36,881 nt of DNA from the NCBI GenBank assembly GCA_019636275.1, contig JAHBXY010000092.1, positions 1 to 36,881 on the forward strand, in the 5' to 3' direction. This DNA comes from Planctomycetota bacterium. GTDB lineage: Bacteria; Planctomycetota; J058. A program made the position numbers and the translations under genes. The notes under the pieces are model-generated. The model was given only the letters and a program-made list of their open reading frames with translations. It was not told where the DNA came from and did not search any database. Within the stretch, counting starts at the first letter, position 1. The number at the start of each line of letters is the position of its first letter. Positions 1-7,631 of this stretch are shown piece after piece.

Positions 1-1051
1 GCGGGCTCAGGCGCGGGGCCACGCGCTCCGCGAGCGCGACGGCGGCCTCGTGCTCGCCGCCGAGCAGGAGGCAGGTCAGCAGCAGGTCCTGCTGCTCGAG
101 CGTGAGCTCGCCGAGCGCCTCGAGGTGCGTCCGCGCCCGCAGCGGCAGCCCGGCCGCCGTGTAGCGCTCGACGAGGTCGAGGCGCGCCGCCTTCGCGTCG
201 CCCTGGCGCCCCAGCGCGGCCAGCGCGCAGAGGAGGCCCTCGCGCGCGCCGACGTCCTCGGGGGTCGCCTGCAGGCAGGCCCGGTAGCAGGCCACGGCCG
301 GCTCGGCCCGCCCGCTCAGGCGGTGCGCGTCGCCAGCCTGGCGCAGGGCGGCCGCGGCCCGCCGCGGCTCGGCCCGCTGCAGCCCGCGCGCGACGTACTC
401 CTGCCGCAGCCCGGGCAGGAGGCCCTCGTCGACGAGCCCCTCGGCGCGCTTGAGCCGCCGCATGGCGACCGTCGGGGCCAGGCGCTTGAGCGTGGCCTGC
501 TGGGCCTCGAGCAGGTCGACCGTGGCCCACGCGGCGTCGATCGGGTCGAGCCGCGCCTTCTCGGCCGCCGCCGCCAGCACGGCCCCGCTGCCGCCGGCGG
601 CCGCGCGGAACAGCCGGGCCGACGGCGCGTCCTCGCGCTCCGGCGGCGGCTCGCCCGAGACCGTCACCAGGACCTCGAGCGTCGGCACCCGCTCGCGCAG
701 CGCCGCCAGCTCCGCCAGGCCCTGCTCGACCTGCCCCAGCACGGCGCCGGCGTCGGCCCGCACGCGCAGCGCCGACGCGTCCTCGCGGCGGCTGCCGTCG
801 GCGTCGACGAACGCCAGCGGGTCCTCCCAGAACAGCGCGCACAGGAACGCGCGGATCAGGTCGCGCTCGTCGCCGGGCGGCAGGGCGACCCCGACGCACT
901 CGAGGCCGACCTCCCCCTCGCCGATGACGAGGCGCAGGTCGACGAGGCCGCTCGTGACCACGAGCGCGCCGCGGCGGAGGTCGCGCAGCCGACCCAGGAG
1001 CTCGCGCCCCTGGTCGGCCGTGAACGACGTCGCCCCCCCGGTCTCGCTCAT
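1..1051 (-). CDS. TPR-like protein with possible DUF4388-like N-terminus (3' end cut off by window)
   Basis: The minus-strand frame is open from an ATG at 1051 to the window edge, giving 350 residues; the C-terminus lies outside. The first ~90 residues (motifs LLGRLRDLRRGALVVTSG, then LRLVIGEGEVGLECVG) resemble DUF4388/PatA-like effector domains, a tentative match. Residues ~190-350 are helical and TPR-like, for example RRAAAALRQAGDAHRLSG and AEPAVACYRACLQATPEDV. No signal peptide or membrane segment is seen, so a cytosolic scaffold or signalling role is inferred. No Shine-Dalgarno precedes the ATG; a TAGCCT hexamer lies 9 nt upstream. It follows the exported HEAT/Cys-rich gene on the same strand after a 62-nt gap. 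The long plus-strand open frames opposite it are treated as GC-bias shadows. Confidence 0.7.
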   Translation of the reverse strand, partial: MSETGGATSFTADQGRELLGRLRDLRRGALVVTSGLVDLRLVIGEGEVGLECVGVALPPGDERDLIRAFLCALFWEDPLAFVDADGSRREDASALRVRADAGAVLGQVEQGLAELAALRERVPTLEVLVTVSGEPPPEREDAPSARLFRAAAGGSGAVLAAAAEKARLDPIDAAWATVDLLEAQQATLKRLAPTVAMRRLKRAEGLVDEGLLPGLRQEYVARGLQRAEPRRAAAALRQAGDAHRLSGRAEPAVACYRACLQATPEDVGAREGLLCALAALGRQGDAKAARLDLVERYTAAGLPLRARTHLEALGELTLEQQDLLLTCLLLGGEHEAAVALAERVAPRLSP

Positions 1052-1060
1052 CCCGCAGCG

Positions 1061-1066
1061 AGGCTA
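1061..1066 (-). promoter_or_regulatory. Candidate -10 box (TAGCCT) for a leaderless transcript
   Basis: TAGCCT on the minus strand lies 9 nt before the ATG at 1051, and no Shine-Dalgarno is present. It is one of five similar TAnnnT boxes in the window. The position is seen directly; the promoter role is inferred. Confidence 0.3.
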
Positions 1067-1113
1067 TCCGATCCGGCTGGCGCCCGCGAGGCGCGGCGCG
1101 CGTCCCCCGGCGG

Positions 1114-2940
1114 CTACGGCGTGTGCTGCCGGTTCGACTCCATGATGAAGTTCAGGATGAGGTTCTGCAGGACGAACGTGTCCTCGCGCCGCGACTGCTG
1201 CTTGCCGAAGTGGCTGATGCAGTGCAGGACGCGCCCGCCGCGCAGCTCCTCGGCCCACTCCCCGCGCCCGCGCGAGCGGCCGGCGTCGGCGCCGCCGCCG
1301 CCGCTCCCGGCGCCGGTCTGAGGCCCGCGGCGCGGCTCGCTCGCCGCGCCCTGCTGCCGGGGCGAGCCGTTGCCCACGCGGAACGTGATCGCGACCGCGC
1401 CGTTGCCGTCGCCGACGGCCGCCGCGAGGTCGGCGCTCTCCATGAGCACCGTGATGCCGCGGTCCTTGATCTGGATGACCGGGCTCTCGTCGTCGATCTT
1501 CCACTTGTGCTGCGGCGGCGCGGCCGGGCTCGGCGCGCCCGGGTCGCGGGTGCGCGTGCCGTCGCCGTCCTCGCCCGCCGGGCGCTCCTCGGCCGGCGGC
1601 CGCGGCCGCTGGAACACGCCGCGCAGCAGCGGCAGCGAGGTCAGGCCGCGGCCGGGCGTGATCGTCACGTCCATCGCCCGCACCAGGTTGAACTCCTGGC
1701 CGCCGCCGCCGCCGCCCGCGCCCTGGGGGGTGATCCGCCCGTTCTCGACCTTGTCCGGCCACGCGGGCTGCAGGATCTCGACGATCCCCCAGTCCTCCGT
1801 GAACAGGTAGCCGCCCGCCTCGACCCAGGCCTTCAGCCGGTCGATCGTCTGCTTCGACATGCGGTGCGAGACCTGGTCGTGCTTCGAGCACTCGGGCGGG
1901 CAGCCGTAGAGGCGGTTCTTGACCCCGCCGGCCGCGCCCTGCTGCACCTTCTGCTGGAGGATCCGCCGGCAGTCGCCGCAGATGCACTGCGTCTGGATGT
2001 TGTTGCAGTTGACGAGGACGGTCCACGCGTCCCGCAGGTACTTGTCCGGCTCCTTCTCGAACTCCTTCTTCAGCACGACCGTGTGGGCGATGTCCATCTC
2101 CCGCAGGATGGACTCCATGTGGTCGTAGTTGTAGTCGGCGTTCGGCTCCTTCGGGTCGTCCGCGGGCAGGCGCGACGAGATGACGATGATCCGGTTCGGG
2201 TTGCGCTGCAGCGACTCGAAGTCGCGCTGCCGGTTCGGGTCGAGCGTCTGCGAGGCCAGCGCGGCGCCGCCGCTGCTGCGCGCCTCGCGCCGCTCCGGCA
2301 GGCCGTTGGCCCGGTTGGCGTCCCACCAGCCGGTCCAGTTGACCGCGTCACCCATGCTCTCGCCGGTGATCGCCTGGAGCGCCGTGAGGACGCGGCGCTT
2401 GAGCTCGGGGTCGCCCTTGTCGCCCTCCTTCTTCAGCTGCGCGATCAGGGCGTCGACCGCCGCGACCGTGCGCACGCGCGCGAGCTGGTCGGCGGCCATG
2501 AGCTGGAGGTCGTAGGGGCCCTTCTCCAGCACGGGCGCCAGCGCGTTGGTCGTCAGCGGCGACCCGTTGTTCTCCAGCGCGAACAGCAGGTCGCGCGTGA
2601 AGGGCGCCGCCTTGTTCTTGAGCATGAACTCGCCCAGGAACGTGAGCGCCGGCCCGTCGCGGAAGCCCGCGCCGGCCGAGACGAGCTGCCAGTAGACCGC
2701 GTCGCCGGCGCGCGCCAGCTTGGGCAGGATCGAGACGACCTCGTCGCAGGCGCTCGCGCCGCCCGCCTCGAGGAGCCCCTCCAGCGCCCGCTGGATCTGC
2801 TCGCCGTTCTGCGCGGCGACGCCCTTCTTCAGGTCGCTCGCGAGCGCCTTGACGTCGCCCGGCGGCGCGGCCAGGGCCGCGCCCGCGAGCGCGAGCACGG
2901 CCGCCACGGGGCCGAGGTGAAAGGACCGGACTCCGCCCAT
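1114..2940 (-). CDS. Exported HEAT-like protein with Cys cluster and GATase/DUF4159-like region
   Basis: The ATG at 2940 is chosen because GGAGGAG sits just upstream and a clean signal peptide follows (residues ~1-24, ending ALAAPP); an upstream in-frame start at 3006 lacks both. The product is 608 residues. Residues ~30-200 are helical and HEAT-like. Residues ~248-395 look like an alpha/beta fold of the DUF4159 or class I glutamine amidotransferase-like type (RIIVISSRLP, DAWTVLVNC, LKAWVEAGGYLFTEDWG). A Cys cluster (C312, C319, C321, C324, C347, C351, with H354 nearby) suggests a structural metal site or disulfides. A Gly/Pro-rich low-complexity part follows, then a conserved-looking tail (GGRVLHCISHFGKQ). 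No catalytic triad was identified, so the function is unknown. The neighbours are a zinc-ribbon lipoprotein upstream and a TPR-like gene downstream on the same strand. Confidence 0.8.
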   Translation of the reverse strand: MGGVRSFHLGPVAAVLALAGAALAAPPGDVKALASDLKKGVAAQNGEQIQRALEGLLEAGGASACDEVVSILPKLARAGDAVYWQLVSAGAGFRDGPALTFLGEFMLKNKAAPFTRDLLFALENNGSPLTTNALAPVLEKGPYDLQLMAADQLARVRTVAAVDALIAQLKKEGDKGDPELKRRVLTALQAITGESMGDAVNWTGWWDANRANGLPERREARSSGGAALASQTLDPNRQRDFESLQRNPNRIIVISSRLPADDPKEPNADYNYDHMESILREMDIAHTVVLKKEFEKEPDKYLRDAWTVLVNCNNIQTQCICGDCRRILQQKVQQGAAGGVKNRLYGCPPECSKHDQVSHRMSKQTIDRLKAWVEAGGYLFTEDWGIVEILQPAWPDKVENGRITPQGAGGGGGGQEFNLVRAMDVTITPGRGLTSLPLLRGVFQRPRPPAEERPAGEDGDGTRTRDPGAPSPAAPPQHKWKIDDESPVIQIKDRGITVLMESADLAAAVGDGNGAVAITFRVGNGSPRQQGAASEPRRGPQTGAGSGGGGADAGRSRGRGEWAEELRGGRVLHCISHFGKQQSRREDTFVLQNLILNFIMESNRQHTP

Positions 2941-3041
2941 GAGCTCCTCCGTCCCAACCCGTCCGCGATGGTTGTCGCGCCGGGCGTGCGCGTCAAGCAC
3001 GCCCACGTCACGGAAGTGTGAGATCGGGCGCGCGCCGGCGG

Positions 3042-3974
3042 CTACTCGTCCTGGCCGCGACCGTCGTCGTCACGGCGCCCGTCGGCCGGCGACGCGTGCT
3101 GCCAGTTGCGCTGCTTGGACTCGACCGGCTGCTGCTTGCCGCCCACGTTGCGGTAGAGCGAGAAGTTGGGCGGCAGGCCGCCGTGGTAGGTCGAGAAGCC
3201 GGTGCCCTCGCACTCGTGGCAGCGGCCGGTCGTCCCGCAGGCCCAGCAGTCGCTCGGGGTGTTGCCGAAGACCGCCGCCGTCCCGGCCCCGGCGCCCTGG
3301 CACTCGGGGCACAGGACCAGCCCGCCGCAGCGCCAGCAGGGGCCCTCGAGGGCGTCGACGTTGCGCACCACGCCGCCCAGGCGGCACGACGACGTCGTGC
3401 AGGCGTTGAGCGTCGGGTCGATCGGCTTCACGCACGAGGGGCAGACGACCTCCTCGTGGACCCCGACGACCGACAGGACGTCGGCCGGCGCCATCTCGAA
3501 GTAGAGCGCGCACTTCGGGCACTGGTTCATGGCCAGCCGGTTGGGCTGGCGCGGGTCCTGGCCGCGCACCTGCACGGCGCCCGGGTCGACCGTCTCGTGG
3601 CAGCGCGGGCACGACATGCGCACCGAGGCGACCGGCGCCTCCTCGTCGGCGCGCTCGCCCGGCGTCCGGTAGCGCTGGCTGCAGCGCGGGCAGGTGCCGG
3701 CCCCGGGGGTCACGACGGTGTTGCAGGGCACGAACGGCCCGAACACGCCGTCGACCTCGCCGCGCTCGACGTCCTTCGGGTTGAAGGCGCGCTCGTTGAT
3801 CGGCACCACGTGCGGGCACACGAACTCGACGTCGATGACCTGCAGGGCGCGCTCGTCGGGGACGCCAACGTCGCCGCGGGTGCGCATCTGGGTGTCGACC
3901 GCCTCGAGGCCGCAGCCGAGGAGCACGAGGCTGGAGAGGCCGGCGGCGATCCGGCCGAGGGCAGCACGACGCAT
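3042..3974 (-). CDS. Lipoprotein with eight CxxC zinc-ribbon-like motifs
   Basis: 310 residues from the ATG at 3974. The N-terminus is a lipoprotein signal with lipobox LLGC (Cys21). The mature part contains eight CxxC pairs in order: CPRC, CPRC, CPKC, CPSC, CWRC, CPEC, CWAC and CHEC, plus isolated Cys residues. The closing CPECQGAG/CHECEGTG pattern recalls the DnaJ cysteine-rich zinc domain and rubredoxin-type knuckles. The sequence therefore predicts a multi-zinc protein anchored outside the cytoplasm. That is unusual, because such ribbons are mostly cytosolic. No enzymatic motif is visible and the function is unknown. The tail is charged and Arg/Asp-rich. It is the first gene of a minus-strand run and has a strong sigma-70-like promoter at 4019-4048. 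Confidence 0.82.
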   Translation of the reverse strand: MRRAALGRIAAGLSSLVLLGCGLEAVDTQMRTRGDVGVPDERALQVIDVEFVCPHVVPINERAFNPKDVERGEVDGVFGPFVPCNTVVTPGAGTCPRCSQRYRTPGERADEEAPVASVRMSCPRCHETVDPGAVQVRGQDPRQPNRLAMNQCPKCALYFEMAPADVLSVVGVHEEVVCPSCVKPIDPTLNACTTSSCRLGGVVRNVDALEGPCWRCGGLVLCPECQGAGAGTAAVFGNTPSDCWACGTTGRCHECEGTGFSTYHGGLPPNFSLYRNVGGKQQPVESKQRNWQHASPADGRRDDDGRGQDE

Positions 3975-4018
3975 CGTAGGAAGACTCCGCTCAGGCGCGC
4001 GCGCGCGGTCAGCCGCGG

Positions 4019-4048
4019 ATTCTAGGCTCCAAACCCTTGACGTGTCAA
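4019..4048 (-). promoter_or_regulatory. Sigma-70-type promoter with overlapping inverted repeat
   Basis: On the minus strand, TTGACA (4048-4043) and TAGAAT (4024-4019) are separated by 18 nt. This predicts a start near 4012, about 38 nt before the lipoprotein ATG at 3974. The -35 box forms half of an inverted repeat, TTGAC-GT-GTCAA (4037-4048), which could be an operator half-site pair. The sequence match is direct; regulation is inferred. Confidence 0.6.
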
Positions 4049-4252
4049 TCTCCGTCCGGGCCGGCTCCTCCTCGTGGCGGGCGGGCGTACCTGCTCATCG
4101 CTGATGCCGGGGGATCCGTGTGCTCGGCCGCTGCGGTCACACGTTTCGAGGACTTACGGGTGGATCGGCGGCCGAGCACAGGGACCCCCGGCCGGAGTCG
4201 GCCCGGCCCGGCCCGTCCGAGGCAGTTGCTGGCATATCTCCGGCCGGGCCTC
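4049..4252. other. Divergent intergenic region, no gene seen
   Basis: The gap between the zinc-ribbon lipoprotein and the sigma factor gene is 290 nt in total. Apart from the two promoter candidates at its ends I see no convincing coding frame or RNA structure. Confidence 0.4.
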
Positions 4253-4258
4253 TAGCAT
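4253..4258 (+). promoter_or_regulatory. Candidate -10 box (TAGCAT) for a leaderless sigma-factor transcript
   Basis: TAGCAT ends 6 nt before the GTG at 4265, so a transcript would begin at or next to the start codon. There is no Shine-Dalgarno. A TTGCTG at 4226-4231 is 21 nt upstream, too far for a standard -35. Confidence 0.35.
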
Positions 4259-4264
4259 CCCGGC

Positions 4265-4876
4265 GTGTCGACCGACGACCCCGGCGGCGCCGCCTCCGAC
4301 CACGACCTCGTCGAGCGGGCCCTCCAGGGCGACCGCGAGGCGTTCGGCCAGCTCGCCGAGCGCTACTACCGCATGGTCTCGGTCCTGGCCATCCAGAAGA
4401 CGGGACACCGCGCCGACGCCGAGGACATCGTCCAGGAGGCCTACGTCCGCGCCTACCGGGCCCTGGGCTCGCTCCGCGAGGGGTCCAAGTTCGCCGCCTG
4501 GATCTACAACATCACGCTGAAGCTGTGCATCGACTGGCTGCGGCGGCGCGAGCGGCGCGACGGCACGGTGCCGTTCGACGACGACACGCCGGCCCACTCC
4601 GCCTCGGGGCGGCTGGCGCGCCCCCTGGCGGTGGGGGACGCGCTGGAGGCCAGCGACGAGCAGGCGAGCATCCTGCGCGCCATGGGGGCGCTGCCCGACC
4701 GCTACCGCCTGGTGATCACGCTGCGCTACGTGCGGAAGATGTCCTACAAGGAGATCGCCGAGCACCTGGGGGAGCCGGCCGGGACGGTGGCCAACCGGCT
4801 GCACCGCGCCACCCGCATGCTGCAGGAGCGCATGGGGCGGCGCGTGCCCGAGCGGGCCCTGGAGGAGCTGTCGTGA
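4265..4876 (+). CDS. ECF-type RNA polymerase sigma factor
   Basis: 203 residues from the GTG at 4265. Region sigma2 spans residues ~14-95 (AFGQLAERYYRMV, then DAEDIVQEAYVRAYRALGSL, then FAAWIYNITLKLCIDWLRRR). Region sigma4 spans ~135-195, with its helix-turn-helix at MSYKEIAEHLGEPAGTVANR. The length and the absence of sigma1/sigma3 fit group IV (ECF) sigma factors, which redirect RNA polymerase to a small regulon. The stop overlaps the start of the next gene as GTGA (4873-4876), the usual layout for a sigma factor and its anti-sigma partner. The cognate promoter motif was not identified. The family call is firm; the trigger and regulon are unknown. Confidence 0.92.
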   Translation: MSTDDPGGAASDHDLVERALQGDREAFGQLAERYYRMVSVLAIQKTGHRADAEDIVQEAYVRAYRALGSLREGSKFAAWIYNITLKLCIDWLRRRERRDGTVPFDDDTPAHSASGRLARPLAVGDALEASDEQASILRAMGALPDRYRLVITLRYVRKMSYKEIAEHLGEPAGTVANRLHRATRMLQERMGRRVPERALEELS

Positions 4877-5616
4877 CGGCCGGCACCGGGACCTGCCCCT
4901 TCGCGCCGCTGCTCGAGCGGGACCTCGCCGGCCCGGCGCTCGAGGACCCCGAGCTGTCGTCGCTCGAGGCGCACCTGGCCCAGGGGTGCCCCTCGTGCGA
5001 GCTGCTCCTCGACTCGCACCTCGGCGAGGACAGCGACGAGCAGCGCGCGCTCGACGCCACGCTGGGCGAGGCCTTCGAGGCCGCCGCCGAGCGCATGGCG
5101 CCCGCGCGCGAGCGGGTCCTGGCGCGGGTCGACGACGAGCTGGCGCGCGACCGGGCCGCCCAGGCCCGCCGCCTGCGCCGCCGCCACCTGCGGGCGCTCT
5201 TCTACCTGACCAACGTCGCCGCGCTGGTGCTCCTCGTCATGGCCTACGTGGGCACGGCCGTGGTCGTGCGCGTGCAGGTGCGCACCGCGCAGCGCGCCGC
5301 GACCGACCTCGAGGTCCAGGCGCTCGTCCGCGCCCTGACCCGCTACGTCAAGGACCACGAGCGGCTGCCCGCCGACGCGCGCGCCCTCGTCGTCGCGCTG
5401 CGCGGCCCCTCCGGCCGGGCGGGCGACGGGGCCCCCTACCACCGCTTCGACCCTGGCCAGCTCGTCGACGGTGAGTACCTCGACGCGTTCGGCCGCCCCT
5501 ACCGCTACGCACCGGGGCGCGACCGCGCCCTGATCTACTCCGTCGGCCCCGACGGCGTCGACGCGCGCGGCGAGGGCGACGACATCGGCGCCTGGGTCTA
5601 CTTCGTTCATGATTGA
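4873..5616 (+). CDS. Anti-sigma-like zinc-finger membrane protein with GspG-like C-terminal domain
   Basis: 247 residues from a GTG overlapping the sigma-factor stop by 4 nt, which implies translational coupling. The N-terminus has an H34-x4-C39-x2-C42 element (HLAQGCPSC) like, but not identical to, the H-x3-C-x2-C of zinc-binding anti-sigma domains. A single membrane helix spans ~108-131. The extracytoplasmic part (~136-247) matches the globular region of type II secretion major pseudopilins: a helix (ALVRALTRYVKDHERLPAD), then DAFGRPYRY, IYSVGPDGVD and the acidic GEGDDIGAW that forms the calcium loop in GspG. A prepilin peptidase site is not evident, so it is probably not an assembled pilin. 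It is inferred to inhibit the neighbouring sigma factor and sense something outside through the pilin-like domain. Confidence 0.8.
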   Translation: MTAGTGTCPFAPLLERDLAGPALEDPELSSLEAHLAQGCPSCELLLDSHLGEDSDEQRALDATLGEAFEAAAERMAPARERVLARVDDELARDRAAQARRLRRRHLRALFYLTNVAALVLLVMAYVGTAVVVRVQVRTAQRAATDLEVQALVRALTRYVKDHERLPADARALVVALRGPSGRAGDGAPYHRFDPGQLVDGEYLDAFGRPYRYAPGRDRALIYSVGPDGVDARGEGDDIGAWVYFVHD

Positions 5617-5617
5617 A

Positions 5618-5745
5618 CGACGGCTGCGGCCGACGATGCCGGCCGCGGCGGCGCGCGCGCAGGCTCGAAGTAGGTCGCTACGTCGTCGCCTGCGCGCATC
5701 GCCGCCGCGGCTCGGCCTCGTCGCCCTCGCCTCGCTCGCGGCTGC
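5618..5745. repeat. Intergenic hairpin element, copy 1
   Basis: This block begins CGACGGCTGCGGCCG (5618-5632) and ends near CTCGCCTCGCTCGC (5726-5739). Its core is a long inverted repeat with arms 5647-5664 and 5688-5706 around a 23-nt loop (5665-5687). The arms extend outward through CCGC/GCGG, with an imperfect stretch near 5697-5700. Copy 2 at 9739-9865 has the same boundary blocks 108 versus 107 nt apart and the same 23-nt loop length. Near the loop, A-T in this copy is replaced by G-C in copy 2. It starts 2 nt after the stop of the anti-sigma-like gene, so a role in transcription termination or mRNA 3'-end stability is possible. Confidence 0.7.
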
Positions 5746-5947
5746 GTTCCTCCCGTGGCCCTGGCGCGTGGTGTGATCGCCGGCCGCGGCTGTCGGCGCG
5801 GTGGCGCGCGCGGCTCGTCGGTCTGGCCCGCTCCGTGGTGAGGATTGCTGGTTGTGGCCGGAGGCCGCGCTGCGCCCTCTGCGGCGATCTTGCTGCGTGA
5901 GAGCTCCCCGAGACCCTCCGGCCGAGCGCGCCGGCCCGGCGACCCGC
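5746..5947. other. Intergenic stretch, nothing recognised
   Basis: After hairpin element copy 1, the rest of the gap before the kinase gene shows no supported gene, RNA or repeat. Short open frames here have no family signal. Confidence 0.4.
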
Positions 5948-5953
5948 TACCCT
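5948..5953 (+). promoter_or_regulatory. Candidate -10 box (TACCCT) for a leaderless kinase transcript
   Basis: TACCCT ends 7 nt before the GTG at 5961. No Shine-Dalgarno is present. It fits the TAnnnT pattern seen before other first-in-unit genes here. Confidence 0.3.
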
Positions 5954-5960
5954 GGGGGTC

Positions 5961-7631
5961 GTGAACGCGGGGGGGAGCGCGAGCGGCGGGCCGGCGTGGC
6001 GCAGCGAGGAGGACTACGTCCTCGCGCGGCTGGGCGTCGCCATGGGCCTGCTCGACCCGCAGGCGGTCGGGCCGGCGCTGGCGGCGCAGGCGCAGGCGCT
6101 CGGGCAGGGGCAGGCGCTGTCGCTCAGCCAGGTGCTCGTGCGCGAGCGGCGGCTGTCGCCCGAGGCGCTCCTGCAGCTCAAGGCCGAGCTGGCGCGCTGC
6201 CTGCGCACCTGCGCCGCCTGCGGCCAGGGGCGCTACCTGGCCGCGGGGCCGCAGTACCGCGAGGAGCCCTGCGCCCGCTGCGGCGCGCCGGTCCCCGTGC
6301 CGCCGGCCGGGAGCACGCTCACCACGTCGGGGGTGCAGCGGCGCGAGGCGGCCCTGCGCCAGACCGGCGCCGGCTCGCAGCGCTTCGAGCGCGACCCGTT
6401 CCTGGCCCCCGGCGGCGGGCCGCGCGTCTTCTCGCACTACGTGATCGAGGCCCAGCTGGCGAAGGGGGGCATGGGCGCGATCTACCGCGCGCGCCACGCC
6501 GAGACGGGGCAGGTCGTGGCCCTGAAGGTGGTCCTCGCCGGCGAGCGCGCCACCGAGGCGCAGCTCCACCGCTTCCGCCGCGAGGCGCGGGCGCAGGCCG
6601 AGCTGGACCACCCGAACATCCTCAGGATCCACGACTCGGGCGAGTGGGAGGGGATCCTCTACTACACGATGGACCTGGTCGAGGGCCCCGACCTCGCCAG
6701 GGCCATGCCGCGGCTCGAGCTCCACGAGCGCGTGCGGCACCTCGTGGCGGTGGCGCGCGCGGTGGGCCACGCCCACGCGCGCGGCTACGTGCACCGCGAC
6801 CTCAAGCCGGCCAACGTGCTCCTGCACCCGGACGGGCGGCCGCTGGTCACCGACTTCGGCCTGGCGAAGAACCTCGGCGGCGAGACGAAGCTCACCGTCG
6901 AGGGCTCGGTGCTCGGCACGCCCTTCTACATGTCGCCCGAGCAGGCGGCCGGGCAGACCGACGCGATCGGCCCGCGCAGCGACGTGTGGGCGCTGGGCGT
7001 GCTCCTCTACGAGATGGCCACCGGCGCCCTGCCGTTCCGCTCGGAGTCGGCGCTCGAGCTCTACCGCAAGATCGTCGACGAGCCGCCGCAGCCCTTCGCG
7101 GCGCACGGCGTGCTCGAGCCGGCCCTCGAGCTGATCTGCTTCAAGGCCATGTCGAAGCTCCCCGAGGACCGCTACGAGGCCGCGGCGGCCATGGCCGACG
7201 ACCTCGAGCGCTGGGGGCGGGGCGAGGCGCCGCTGGCGCAGCGCGTGTCGCGCGCGACGCGCGTGGCGCGGCAGGTGGAGCGGCACCGCCGCTCGATCGG
7301 CGCCATGCTCGCCCTGCTCGCGGCCGGGCTGCTGGTGATCGCCGGCCTGGCGGTGGCCGTGCGGCTGGGCGTGCGCCGCTACCAGGGCGAGCAGGCCCGG
7401 ATCGCGTGGCAGGAGGCGGCGTCGAAGGCCGCGGCCGCGCTCGAGCAGGCGCGCGCGGGCCCGCCGCCCGACCCGGACGCGCTCGACCCGGCCTGCGCGG
7501 CCGGGCTCGACGCGGCGCTCGCCGAGGCCCCGGCTGCGCGCGAGGCGCCCGCCCCGCCGGGCGCCGACCTCGACGCCGCTCGACGCGGCGCTGGCGCAGG
7601 CCCCGCTCTGCGCGCGCCGAGCTGGCCCTGA
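5961..7631 (+). CDS. Membrane Ser/Thr protein kinase with N-terminal zinc ribbon (3' part frameshifted)
   Basis: This frame gives 556 residues from the GTG at 5961. Order of parts: an N-terminal helical region; a zinc ribbon C84-x2-C87 ... C104-x2-C107; and a Hanks-type kinase domain at ~155-420 with glycine loop LAKGGMGAIYRA, catalytic Lys189 (VALKV), HRDLKPANV (278-286), DFG (298-300) and the activation segment end GTPFYMSPEQ (319-328). One membrane helix follows at ~446-468, then the start of a TPR-like Ala/Arg-rich exterior. All kinase catalytic motifs are intact, so the cytosolic kinase should be active. From about 7575 onward the frame is no longer plausible (Arg/Gly/Pro run to the stop at 7631). 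The true C-terminus appears to resume in other frames downstream, reaching 9730. Substrates are unknown. Confidence 0.85.
   Translation: MNAGGSASGGPAWRSEEDYVLARLGVAMGLLDPQAVGPALAAQAQALGQGQALSLSQVLVRERRLSPEALLQLKAELARCLRTCAACGQGRYLAAGPQYREEPCARCGAPVPVPPAGSTLTTSGVQRREAALRQTGAGSQRFERDPFLAPGGGPRVFSHYVIEAQLAKGGMGAIYRARHAETGQVVALKVVLAGERATEAQLHRFRREARAQAELDHPNILRIHDSGEWEGILYYTMDLVEGPDLARAMPRLELHERVRHLVAVARAVGHAHARGYVHRDLKPANVLLHPDGRPLVTDFGLAKNLGGETKLTVEGSVLGTPFYMSPEQAAGQTDAIGPRSDVWALGVLLYEMATGALPFRSESALELYRKIVDEPPQPFAAHGVLEPALELICFKAMSKLPEDRYEAAAAMADDLERWGRGEAPLAQRVSRATRVARQVERHRRSIGAMLALLAAGLLVIAGLAVAVRLGVRRYQGEQARIAWQEAASKAAAALEQARAGPPPDPDALDPACAAGLDAALAEAPAAREAPAPPGADLDAARRGAGAGPALRAPSWP

Noticed and set aside
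50..1321. A 423-residue plus-strand gene at the left end
   Set aside because: The minus strand there encodes a better protein with TPR-like helices; the plus frame runs into the next gene and has no domain.
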